From: Anniella stebbinsi
Lineage: Eukaryota; Chordata; Lepidosauria; Squamata; Anniellidae
DNA length: 64,000 bases
NCBI GenBank assembly: GCA_029215795.1
Contig: JARDYH010000002.1
Coordinates: 57,079,001 to 57,143,000, forward strand
Direction of reading: 5' to 3'
A program made the translations under genes and the position numbers. The notes under the pieces are model-generated. The model did no database searches and was not told the DNA's origin. It saw only the letters and a list, made by a program, of their open reading frames with translations. Positions 34,180 through 44,670 of this stretch are shown here, piece after piece. Numbering within the stretch: position 1 is the first letter of the stretch; each line of letters starts with the position of its first letter.

Positions 34180-34406
34180 AAAAATTGAAACATTTCAGAA
34201 AAACTTTCATCTCTGTAGCATAAATGGGTGAGAAATTATGCATATTTAAATGTGGCAACTACATAATAGTGTGGCAGCCATATTGATGACATCATCACGC
34301 AACCCCCACCATTGGAATTTTGTAACACTCACTTTTCTGAGACACTTCTGTCATATATAAACAAAAAATATATATTCACAAAGCTTTTGAACTCTTCGGG
34401 TAAATA
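34180..34406 (-). repeat. Right terminal inverted repeat of the Academ-like element
   Basis: Inverted counterpart of 26961-27185. It contains TCATCTCTGTAGCATAAATG, GGTGAGAAATTATGCATATT, TTCTGAGACACTTCTGTCAT and ends CTCTTCGGGTAAATA. Confidence 0.85.
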
Positions 34407-34673
34407 AATCAAATCAGCTGAGATTTTCCCCTCAATTGCCAACTCATGATGACAAGAAATAGCTAGTTTTCTTGAGCAATTTTATCTGTTATCACATCTA
34501 ATACAGAAAGACCAGGAGTTGTCACATAATACCAAATACATTGTCAAGTTTCATAGTATGGACTTGTTGTCATTTTAATTCCTTTGATCTTATTTTAAAC
34601 TTTGATGGGGGTTGTTGTTTTGTTTTCAAAAAGTTCCTTGCAGCTACATGAAGAATCTGAGATCTAAACTTAC

Positions 34674-34799
34674 GTCTGGGACTCATGATGACTGAGCAGG
34701 CTGATTGGGATGCATCTATGTCACTGCTACCTGCCAGGAACACTGTAGCCTTAGAAGCAATGTTTAGCTGATGCTGTGGGGTCATTTCTAGATGTGCAT
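34674..34799 (-). other. Candidate exon, minus strand
   Basis: An open segment with an acceptor-like ACTGTCATTTCAG just before 34799 and a strong donor, AGAC/GTAAGT, just after 34674. The enclosed frame reads AHLEMTPQHQLNIASKATVF, then LAGSSDIDASQSACSVIMSP. Length is 126 nt, phase 1 to phase 1. No protein family is recognised and there is no expression evidence. It lies just outside the Academ-like element and could be chance. Confidence 0.25.
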
Positions 34800-35558
34800 C
34801 TGAAATGACAGTTTACGTTGCCAAACAGCTTTGGCAATACCAGGGGGTATGTAGATTTCACTGCAGGTAGCAGGTACTTTGTTTTCAGTCTATCCCTTGA
34901 TGCCAAGAGGTATTCCCATTATTCTTCTTGAAATATTTCCAGTGGTGCTTCTTGCCTATCAGAAGTGATCCTTAAATAAAAATACCATTGTTATTTCCAA
35001 ACTCTTTAGTGCCTCCAAATGCAAGAAATAGATCCAGCCTAGATATTTGTGATAATGACTGTTATACATTCTAGATGTACAGACATCAAAGGGAAAACAT
35101 TAGGATAAATTACATATTAAAAGTCATTTTACTCCTCTCTTATGGATGAAATATCTTTTCATAGCTATTCAGTTCCTACTACCTCTGCACAGACATTATT
35201 AAACAGTAGGGGTTTCTCAATATGTAGGAAAAATGATGCCGCTAAGCAGATTGAGAATGACTGAAGAAATGGAATTTATATAGGACTGAATTTATCCCTA
35301 AAATAGGCATGCCCAGACCTTTCAAGGACTGCAAATTACCTGTTTTCCTAAACTTTTCCAACACCTATGCTCTCTCATATGAGAGGTTATTCAGAATAAC
35401 ATTCTGTATAAAGTAATTTGGTCCATAAATCACTGTTACCTTGACACAAGTAAGCAGGTTCATATGCATTAATAGGACTCTATGGTCTTATAGGCAGGCC
35501 CCTTCCAACTCTTCTATGTTTCCATGAGTGTTATCAGATGAGTGTTTTATAGCATGCT
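34800..35558. other. Unique-looking sequence
   Basis: No gene recognised. At 35528-35560 a partial direct repeat of the word GTTTTATAGCATGCTCA precedes the repeat that follows. Confidence 0.4.
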
Positions 35559-36037
35559 CAGTTTCTTCTTCCTTTTTAGCCATTTGAGAAACATGGGGTG
35601 AGGGGTCAGCAAATCAAACATGTACAGGATTGTAGGTGAACAGAATCCTATAACCTTGCCCCTCCACATATAGGCCATCATCAGACAAGTGTTTTATAGC
35701 ATGCTCATTACTGGCCACTCACAGATGTTCGCGCGTCCTTTTCATGATGCCATCTACCTCCCACGCATCTCCCACTCCTTCAGCTTGTTTTTCCATCACA
35801 AAAAAAGACCCAGAAAATCGGTTTGATTTTTTTTCTGTAATGGAATTTGCTGCCATTCACTGCTGTGTGCAGGAGAAACAGTGCGATAAAAACACCCACT
35901 GAATGAGCCACCTGCTTGCTTCCTCTTTCTTCCCCATGTGTAGAAAGAGGAAGCTGTTCATCCCTATTGTGTGACAACGGCAGGAAGCCAAAGCGATGGT
36001 AGGGAAATATGATTCCCCACCCCCATCTGATGATGCT
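35559..36037. repeat. Unclassified 480-bp interspersed repeat, copy 1
   Basis: Matches 55401-55480 plus 55929-56320: TTTCTTCTTCCTTTTTAGCC, GTGCAGGATTGTAGGTGAAC-like words, CCCCTCCACATATAGGCCAT, AGAAACAGTGCGATAAAAAC and GAAAGAGGAAGCTGTTCATC. It ends near CCCATCTGATGATGC, which is inverse to the internal CATCATCAGACAAG, suggesting a MITE with ATCATCAGA termini. This copy is uninterrupted where copy 2 has an L2 insertion. Confidence 0.7.
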
Positions 36038-36465
36038 CTGTGTATTGTGTGATGGGTTGGAAACAATGGGGCAGACATAAGTCAAGATGTACTAAGTTGA
36101 GCATTCAGATGCACACATGAGTGAGGATGCAGCCTATCAGCATTGCATTGCTGAAAATACACCCTGAAGGCATGGGCATCTGCTCATAAGGGCAAGGGCA
36201 TGCAACTGCCACCCCCATCCCAGATTCCAGTCATGCCATCATACAGCAGCAACCACAGCTAATCATGCTGCACCTGCCTCATCTATCTCTATTTTCAGTT
36301 TCCAGCCATACAGGAAAGGCCCAGGACAGAACAGGAGGACAGTAAAGTAAACATTGGAGGGGGGCGCCCTTGAGTTTAACCAGTCCTGCAGGAGTTACCA
36401 TTTAATATAGTGGGTGTTCTAATTGAACATGTTTAGGGTTGGGCTAAAGGCTGATACTAATGCTG

Positions 36466-36787
36466 TAGGGTGGCCATATGAAAAGGAGGACAGGGCTCCT
36501 GTATCTTTAACAGTTGTATAGAAAAGGGAATTTCAGCAGGCATCATTTGTATGCATGCAGCACCGGTGAAATTGCCTCTTCATCACAACAGTTAAAGCTG
36601 CAGGAGTCCTGCCCTCTTTTGTATCTGGTCAAGAGGGCAGGGCTCCTGCAGCTTTAACTGTTGTGTTGAATAAGCAATTTTACCAGGTGCTGCATGCATA
36701 CAAATGACGCCTGCTGAAATTCCCTTTTCTCTACAACTGTTGAAGATACAGGAGCCTTGTCCTCCTTTTCATATGGTCACCGCATGT
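36466..36787. mobile_element. Palindromic hAT-like MITE, copy 2 of 3
   Basis: Begins TAGGGTGGCCATATGAAAAG, ends CCTTTTCATATGGTCACCG. Internal halves are inverted copies meeting near GTATCTGGTCAAGAGGGCAG. Target duplication is not recognisable. Same family as 946-1265 and 62565-62884. Confidence 0.75.
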
Positions 36788-37373
36788 TTGTCTGATACTG
36801 AATGGCCATTAAAGAAGATGCACAGCCAAAACAAAAAGTCAGGATTCCTTCACATGTTAAATTAAAGGGCTACGTTTTAAGAACAGCAAGAGCTACACAA
36901 CAACCAGACACCTCTGTTTCCTTGTTTCTTAGTTCTGCGAAAATATCAACACATTCCTCAGGAAAGTGCTCTGAACATAACCCCGATTTGTTCCTTGTAA
37001 CAATTCAAAATAATGGGCACGAAATTTTCCTTCATTCCTAATTATTCCAGGAAACAATCTGGTTTTGAGAAACGAAATGATATTGCACTCTGTCCAGATG
37101 AGCAAAGAGGGAATGGCTCTAAATGACAGCTGGACTGTAGCTCCATATTGAGATTCTCTAAGGAAAGGAGATGATTTCAGCTTATTAAAGAAAACTAAAT
37201 GACATCTTGTGTACTGACCATATGGACAACGAAACAAATCCCCTGATTGACCAATGAAAATCCTGTCACTTGGCTTTGCTAAAAGGGATGTCATTCAGCA
37301 ATATACCGGAAGCATTCATTATGCTAATTTGGATAGACGAAGGAAAACATCCCTGGTGCATTTCTCTTTGCAG

Positions 37374-37481
37374 ACAGGTGTGACAATGGGAAACCTTATC
37401 AGGCAGCTAGTGCAGCTTTTAGAGGATGCTTTCGAGAAGAGAGAGGAAGGCATTAAGGGCAGCAAAATGGTAATTCGAGAG
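37374..37481 (+). other. Candidate exon, plus strand
   Basis: Acceptor-like TTTCTCTTTGCAG ends at 37373, and a donor-like GAG/GTAATT follows 37481. The frame reads TGVTMGNLIRQLVQLLEDAF, then EKREEGIKGSKMVIRE; 108 nt, phase 0 to 0. A helical, charged peptide; no family recognised. The alternative donor after ATG (37470) is also possible. Coding status unproven. Confidence 0.25.
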
Positions 37482-40400
37482 GTAATTTGATTTTGTGAAC
37501 TCTATATGACTTTTGAAACTCCACATGAAATTTTGATGAGTGTCCGTGGCTAATCTGGGAGGGTGGGAGGTCAGGCATGGCACCTACCTGCTGAATGTTC
37601 TTTCTTCTTCCAGACTCAAGATACATTCAATCAAGGTGTGTGTTTCTCATTGAATTGTAACCTAATACCTAAAATAATGTTCTATACCATGTGCATTAAT
37701 GTTTGTCGACTTTAATTTGTCATCCTTTTACGCACAAGCAGTCTGAGGAAGCTCTTTGGTTACAGAATCTATTTCCTTGATTCTTTTAAGAGGAAAAAAG
37801 AAATGAGAGAGAGAGAGAGAGAGAGAGCTTTCATGAAAAGAGAAGGGGTGGGGGAAAGAGGCATGGAAGAAAGTAATAAAAGAGTTGCAAGCTAAATGAC
37901 TAAAGGATGGGGGGGGGGAAGGGAAGAGAAGCACAGCCACAAAAGTTAATGCAAAAAATGGAAGAGTTTTGATGACTAAGCACCACATGAGTTTGTTCAA
38001 GGAAAGGATGCCTTAGGAATTAGAAAGAGAGGTGAATTCAATCAGCAAAGGGGAATCTCTTCTCAGTAAGGGTTCCAGAGAGTCTTCCTCTGCTGAGGTA
38101 TGGTTGATAATTGCTAAAGACATTTTATTTCCCTTTCTTAACAGTCACAGTGGCTTTAATGCAAGGACCTCTTTCATCTGTTCTGTACATTTCAGGAGAC
38201 ATTTTGAGGAAGAATATCTAAGGTCATACTCTTTAATTTTTGTAGCATTTATTCTATTGTCTGTTGTTGGCTGTCCTTCCCTATCCAACTCATAAGATTG
38301 TGTTTATCTTTTCTTTTTTTTAAGTACCATTGTTATTAGGATTAGATAAAATCAGAGTAACTTTTCTTCCTTACAATATATTCATGTTGTTATTTAGCTA
38401 CCACTATTATACATCACCCATACAATTAAATGGCTGCCTTTGAGTGTGCTGTGACATGACCTTGGCACATACACATCATTCAGAAACATGGATTTGACTT
38501 TGTCCTCCTTGCAGAATTCACATTCTTGCCTTACAATAGGTGGACTTTTCAGCTTATTTGTGTACCCAGAGAGTGCTGCTTAGTGAAAATACATCATCCT
38601 GAAATCCATAATAATGTTAAAAGGTGCAGTGGTGGCCTTACTTTCTGATTTCCAACTAGTTCGGTGGAATATATCATTCTAGATTCACATAGTAAAATAT
38701 GACCTTATGATTCTTTAAAAACTTAAATTTAGCCTCAAATTCAAGTTTATTTATTTTTTATTTGATTTTTCCTGTTCCGTTTTAACCATTGTAGATGGAA
38801 CATGATAATCTGAACTCCAGGCACTACAAGTGCAGTCCCAAACATACTTGCTTGGGAAGAAGCTCAGCTGAACACAGTGTGACTTACTTCTGAGTGAATC
38901 CTCTTACTAATTGCAGAATATGACTTAGGCCCAGTCCATTGTATTCCGATGGCTACAATGACAGTCTATAACCATAGGACAATTCCTTATACCAAGTGTG
39001 AACATTGGTTGATCTAGCTCCATATTATCTACATTGAGTGGCAGCATCTCTCCATGGATTTTCCCAGCCCTAGTTGGAGATGCTAGATATTGACCCTGGG
39101 GCCTTTTACATGTAAATCATTTGTGCTACCCCTGAGTTATACTCCTTAGAGATAAGGGTGTTCCATATACAGATCAGAACCTTCACATCCAAAGCAGATC
39201 AAACCATTAGGGAGAGTGTAGCCCTATTCAGGCGTTCTACATCTGAATAAATGCATGAGGAGGGGCAGCGCACTAGCCTCACCCTCTTTGCATGTTTCTG
39301 TCACCCTCTATTCGTGGAGGATGTCTTTCTGAAAAAAAGAGCCTCCTATATCTATGGAGGCTCTCCGTGTATTGTTCAACATTAGCATACTCCTACAATA
39401 TTCTTATTTCTTCCTCTGGGCACAATATTGATTTAAGAATGCAAGCATGAGTAAGAAGTGGGAATAATCACTACCTTTGTCCATGTTAGTGAATGTGATG
39501 TGCATAGTAGACACGAACATCTGATCCGGCCCCCCTGGAATTAGTAGTTCCACTGTGCTCTGGCATTTTAGGTGTACCTGATGCATTGCCTGAACCTGTA
39601 TCTCTTAATTAAAATAACCACACAATATAGCACAAAAAGATCCTTACTAAACATCCATATTTACAAGACATAAGCAGAATCTCCTTTCTTTTGTTTTGGC
39701 AAGAAAATCATTACCAGATGTGATGTTTCAACCACTTGCTTTGGATAGCAAACTCTGCATTTTCATTATAAAATTCTTGAGGAGTTAAACTGCACATAAC
39801 AGAGTTTACTGTCTTTGATTTCAAGAGCAAGCTTCTGAATAGTTTCCACCTTTGTTTCAGAAATAATTTACAAGATTCTTTTTTTCTTGGACACAATAGA
39901 AAAAGCTGGATTATTATTTCAATAATTATTCATTGCACGGGGGGGAAATAAGTATGCAAAGTTAGCTTTTAACAAATTCTAACATCATTACATTGAACTG
40001 AAGGCATTATACAACTGTGACTTGCGTATAATTAAAATAGCTCCTTCACCCTGGTCTCAGCAGTGTGTGTGAATTCTTGCAGTAAATTTTCAAACAGACA
40101 ATTTTAAAAAACTGTGCAGTCAGTTTGGAATGCCGTAAGACTCTGGAGTTCAAGTCAAAACTAGAAACCATGCAAATTTCTATGACATCCCAAGTAAAAA
40201 TGCATATTTCATGTCACCTCACCTACAAGCAGACATTTCATGATTAAATATAAGTATTTTGCTTATGGAGAAAAAATAACACCGTAGCAGTCAGTGAATT
40301 TCTTAGAAATCTGAGACCATAAACTGAATATAGTTTAATATACGTATATATTATCTGTTGAGACCTATATGTACTCTTTTACTTCCTCTATCTTCTTTCC

Positions 40401-40967
40401 AGTAGATAGCTTCTTAGAAAATAGATGCTTTCATTGACTTGAAACCCTGTCCCTTTATTATTTATTTATTTATTTTTCTGTAACCCTTTACAGAGAGTAC
40501 CCACTGCTACCACCAAATGGGGTGAAACCATATAGGTTTTTCACTGCTATTCCCTTTTCAAATACTTGAGGCTTAGGTCTATGGAGCTTCTTGCCACAAG
40601 GCCACCTCAAGTATATAAACCCTTAACCATAAAACCATTGCCACCAAAATAAACCATTTGTATTCTATATGCTCAGTAACCTTATAAATAAGCCATTGGC
40701 ATGGGATTGACACCACCGCTAGAGACAAGATGAACAAAGCTAAGAGGCTTATTAAGAAACTTATATACCCAGATGGGTAGAGTGCTATTCAAATTATAGT
40801 ATGGGAATGCTTAAACATGCTTAAATTAAATACCCTTAGTTACCATAACTAATAAGAGTGCCTTTCTTGCTAAAAAGCTGTCAATAGCACCCCCCTAGAT
40901 CAAATTCAGAAATAAATACTGTACAGCAGTCTTCCTCTATATTCACATACACACACCACTGCCTGTT
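37482..40967. other. Unique-looking sequence with small repeats
   Basis: (GA)n at 37804-37827, a 'TACTTCT' repeat fragment at about 38850-38930, and a LINE-like (TTTA)n tail at 40454-40476. The remainder is AT-rich without recognisable genes. Confidence 0.4.
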
Positions 40968-41270
40968 TAGGGATGTTGGAAAATTCTGTTTGGGAAGTGA
41001 TTTGTGAATTTTTCCTGCAGGTTCTGCAATTTGCTCACATTTCTGAGCAATTTGCAGAAATCACCACTGTATTTATGCAAATCCAGCTCTGATTTGTGCA
41101 AACTTGGCTCTTATTTTGTGAAAATTTCAGAACCTGCAGGGAAAATGTACAAAAATGGTTCCCAGAGTTAAAAGTTCTCAGCTCACAAATTCAAATTGAG
41201 TTGTAGATGCCACGGAACTCCACTGAGTAAAAAAAAAAAGGACCAGATTTCCCAGTGATTAACATCCCTA
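40968..41270. mobile_element. hAT-type MITE (TAGGGATGTT termini)
   Basis: A 303-bp element beginning TAGGGATGTTGGAAA and ending GTGATTAACATCCCTA, flanked by TGCCTGTT and CTCCTGTT (6/8 match). The interior has inverted words around TTCTGAGCAATTTGCAGAAA and TTTTTCCTGCAGGTTCTG / CAGAACCTGCAGGGAAAA. Same terminus type as the other TAGGGATGT elements but unrelated inside. Confidence 0.7.
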
Positions 41271-42576
41271 CTCCTGTTGCCTCCAGCCTTTGGGATGATG
41301 TATCTGTTTCAGGGATCATTTGCTGAAGTTTTTTCTGGTCAGGCCTCTGACTGAAACCCTCTGGTGCTGGTCTCTGCTGCCTTCTTGAAGCTTCACTACA
41401 ATCCTGCTCTCCACAGCCACTGGCTCCAGATTCAAGGTCTCCCTCAAGAAGAGTTCTCTCAGATTGCTTTTCTCTTTTCCCAGCTCTGAGCTCCCTTCAG
41501 ATAACTACTAGTAACTCCAACTCCCTGTCAGCCTTTAACTGATTTCTCCATAAGCTTTTTAAAATCTTCCAGCCAATCATGTTCCTTGTGTTTTCTTCCC
41601 TTATCCATCTAATATATATTAGCTATGTCACTTCTGTAATTTGCTTGCCCTAAAACATGAATTAAGTTTTAATAACAACTACAGTGGCAGCAGTAGACAG
41701 GGGGATGGGGGAAGAGACCAAGGAATCAGGAAATAGTCGGAGAAATCAGGATCATGGCAGGTGTCCAGGAACCCACAAGGGCTGGCCCTCTTCGGGGTGG
41801 GGGACCTCACTATGGATTCAGTTCTGAAGATAGGCGGCCCAACCGTGAAACATCCCGAGCTGAATCAGGGCCATTTCAGAGGCTCCAAAATAGCCTCCAA
41901 GGTGAGTCAAGGGGGCTATGTACACTCCTACTAAAAAGTGTGAGAAGTGTCAGCTGTTTAACCTATTATGTTACTATTTACTTCTGAAGAAAAGGGGGGT
42001 GCCATTTGTTTTTTCTGCATCAAATCCCAATATTGCTTAGGCTCTGGGACTGAGACTTAAAAACTAAGCTGGTTACCACATCACGGTATGCTACCATACA
42101 TTAATTCACCTGCAGGCCTCTGGGAAATGCGCCAGCCACCATTTTGAATGCACAGACTGCAGCAGGGGCACACAACGGCTTGTTTTATCATGCAAAACCA
42201 GGTGTCATGGGTTAAACAACCCTCAGATGACCCTAGAACAACCCATGGCTGCTGGTGTGCATCTCAGAGCCCCGTGGGTGGCTTATCATAATATTCAAAC
42301 TGGCCCACTGTGTTTTGAATCTTAGGAACAACAAAATGCAAAAGAGAAGGAAGAATATACCAGATTTTTTTAAAAAAAAAAAAGAAGGGGAAAAGCAGTG
42401 CCTTTTACTCTAGATAAGAGACTGAAAACAAGTTTGGGTAGTTTTACTTTTTAATAGCAGTATCAATTTGGCTTGTAACTACCTGACTGTAAAAGGTAAA
42501 GCTGTGAATTACTGGGTAAGTAGCTTCACGTTTGTGATGATTGTGATCCTCTAGGTAGGGCAGTTCCACGTCAGAT
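41271..42576. other. Unique-looking sequence, possible MITE
   Basis: About 42065-42330 contains GGTGTCATGGGTTAAACAAC and AGAACAACCCATGGCTGCTG, a weak inverted pair typical of a decayed MITE. A T6A12-type tract lies at 42365-42382. No gene recognised. Confidence 0.35.
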
Positions 42577-42898
42577 CTAATCCATGTCTTCTGGCCACAC
42601 TGCACAAAAAGCAACATGCCAAGATTAAATCATATACTACTTCAAGCCTGTGAAGTAATGTGCTACCCAATCAATCTGGACACCTGAATCTCATTTTCGG
42701 GATGCCAAAGGTTCTTTCAGTGATGGATCTGCTGGCTAGATGCACTGCATTATAATTTTCCTGTGAGGGAACAGAGGGATTATCAACAGGATTCATGAAC
42801 CATGCCCTTAAGGAATGTCTCCTGAAACATAAAAGTATATTATTCGTATGAAGCCCTGTCCCCAATAGTAATTGATATAATGATGATAATGATGACAA
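42577..42898 (-). pseudogene. PIF/Harbinger transposase fragment
   Basis: The translation SLRAWFMNPVDNPSVPSQEN followed by YNAVHLASRSITERTFGIPK and MRFRC matches the last part of the Harbinger (HARBI1-like) DDE transposase, whose pattern is 'PLRPWLMTP..NP.....YN.AH...R..IERTFG.LK.RFRC'. After a stop, a shifted frame adds LLHRLEVVYDLILACCFLC, matching its final helix. The preceding catalytic GD is only visible in another frame (LLGD near 42870). The fragment lacks the N-terminus and inverted repeats. A domesticated gene is unlikely because of the stops. Confidence 0.7.
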
Positions 42899-43374
42899 AT
42901 AATGTAATTATGCCCTATATTTAGCCAGAAGTCTCACTCACTGAAGCAATCTGTTCTGAAACCCGAGTGCCAGCTTATATCTCCTGAGAATGCCACAGTC
43001 ATTATATGGGTTTCCTGGGACCATCTCTCTTATAAAAAACAAAACAAAAAACAACCTGTATGTTTATTGAGCTTAAGTCCATTTTGTTTTCCTGAAAGCC
43101 TCCTCTGCACGCTCAAGGGCTATATGAATGTGTTTAATAATTTGACTCTACTCAAACTCTTTTATAGCTGTTATCACTGTACTCTCTGGAGCATTTGTGA
43201 TGGATCCATCCCATCATCCCTGCCAGATATTTCAGAGTTTCTGAAAAGCTGCAGGCTATTCTACTCCAGATTTTACACTAGACTGGAAAGCCATGGACCA
43301 CTTTGCAAAGAATTACTGAATGTTTCCTTTCCATCGGAAAACAATCAAGGCAGCTTACAATGACAGAATTTTAA
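42899..43374. other. Unique-looking sequence
   Basis: No recognisable feature. Confidence 0.35.
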
Positions 43375-43998
43375 ATCATAGAATCATAGAATAGTAGCAT
43401 TGGAACGGTGCTATAAAGCCGTCGAGTCCAACTCCCCGCTCAATGCAGGAATCCTCATTAAAGCATACCTGACAGGTGGCTGTCCAGTTACATCTTAAAT
43501 GCCTCTAGTGTGGAAGAGCCCACTACCTCCCTAGGCAATTGGTTCCACTGTCATACTGCTCTAACAGCCAGAATCTGGCTCCCTGTAACTTGAGCCCATT
43601 CTTCTGTGTCCTGCATTCTGGGATGATTGAAAAGAGATACTGGCTCTCCTCTGTGTGACAACCCTTCAGGTACTTGAAGAGTCCTATTATATCTCCCCTC
43701 AGTCTTCTGTTCTTGAGACTAAACATACCCAGTTATTTCAGTGTTTCCTCATAGGGCTTTGTTTCTAGACTCCTGATCACTTTCGTTGCCCTCTTCTGAA
43801 CCCCCTCCAGCTTGTCTTCATCCTCCTTAAGGTGTGGTGCTCAGAACTGGATGCAGTACACAAGATAAGCCTAACCAGTGCTAGATAAAGAGTAACCAGT
43901 ACCTCACACGATTTGGAAATTATATGTCTATTAATGCAGCCCAAAATAGCATTTGCTTTTTTTTTGCAGCCACATCACACTGTTGGCCAAACAATAGA
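43375..43998 (-). mobile_element. CR1 LINE 3' end
   Basis: Begins at its 3' terminus with AATCATAGAATCATAGAATA, the classical CR1 tail in reverse. CGAGTCCAACTCCCCGCTCA, CCACTACCTCCCTAGGCAAT and GTGTGACAACCCTTCAGGTA follow. Minus-strand coding is preserved in pieces: FSLKNRRLRGDIIGLFKYLK (43.7 kb), the conserved CR1 ORF2 C-terminus. Sequence homologous to CR1 continues to CAGCCACATCACACTGTTGG (about 43998). 5'-truncated. Confidence 0.85.
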
Positions 43999-44162
43999 TA
44001 GTAAAACAAAAGTTAAGCATCAAAAGTATCTTCCTAGTCCATCCTCTGTTTTGCTGTTAGAATTTTCTTTAGTCCACCTTCTCTCCCAAATATGATGTTC
44101 TATTAGATGGAGTGTAAGTCATTTAAAGAATGAGGGGGAAGATCTAAGACAGCTTCGTTAAT

Positions 44163-44230
44163 CTGGTGCTCTCCAAATATGTTTGACTGCAAGTTCCATC
44201 AATCCCTGCTAGAATGTCCATTGTTGACAT
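44163..44230. repeat. Partial ACTACAACTC-type palindrome
   Basis: CTGGTGCTCTCCAAATATGT then GACTGCAAGTTCCATCAATC corresponds to one arm of the repeat at 4526-4648. Confidence 0.4.
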
Positions 44231-44432
44231 GTGACCTCATCAGACAAATGCAAAGCTTTGCACACAATAGGCCACTAACCCTTTTGCAGCAAATGGTTAG
44301 TGTGCATGTTTAAACCCTAGTTATATAGCCACCATGGTTAGGAATGGTTCACATGGCATGCTAAGTCATAAATCTTAGTTCAAAATGTTTAACCACCGTG
44401 ATTTAGCAGTTGTCTGAACAGGGTCAATCTGA
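44231..44432. mobile_element. Candidate MITE
   Basis: Weak inverted termini TCAGACAAATGCAAAG and CAGTTGTCTGAAC, with internal ACCATGGTTAGGAATGGTT and TTTAACCACCGTGATTTAGC. Diverged; superfamily unknown. Confidence 0.35.
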
Positions 44433-44469
44433 GAAACATATGTAAGGGATCTTTTAACCTTGGCTGTAG

Positions 44470-44670
44470 TGCATCTTAGCATATTTATTTATCTGTTAGG
44501 TTTGTATAATGTTCAACAGGGCAGTTTACAATTATAATATCAAACAATAACGACAACCTAAAGTATATGAAAGGTATCAAAATAATACAATATTAAACAT
44601 ATGTTTTATCCCACCATTTCACCAAAAATGGTGCTCAAGGTGAGTTACAATAACAAAATCAAAAAGTATT
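44470..44670 (-). repeat. LINE 3' tail fragments
   Basis: Two tail-like pieces: TTTATTTATCTGTTAGGTTT..GGGCAGTTTACAAT and TTTATCCCACCATTTCACCA..GGTGAGTTACAATAAC. Both have the (TTTA)n and 'GGC.G.TTACAAT' layout of reptilian LINE ends in minus orientation. Confidence 0.45.

Larger units (their letters stand above)
26961..34406 (-). mobile_element. Academ-like DNA transposon with long terminal inverted repeats
   Basis: A 7.4-kb element flanked by inverted repeats of about 220 bp. The minus strand encodes one decayed protein in at least six fragments. The N-terminus has paired Cys/His motifs; the C-terminus has NDTDVLVLL (about 30.23 kb) and HAFTGSDFTAAF followed by a GK-containing helix (28.3 kb), which resemble the metal-binding and helix-hairpin regions of XPG/FEN-type nucleases. 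A Cys-rich finger plus XPG-like nuclease is the signature of Academ elements. An L2 LINE (about 28387-30170) is inserted between these two nuclease motifs. The exact target duplication could not be read: the outermost matching word is TATTTACCC, with no convincing 3-4 bp repeat outside. The superfamily call is from recalled motif similarity. Confidence 0.7.
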
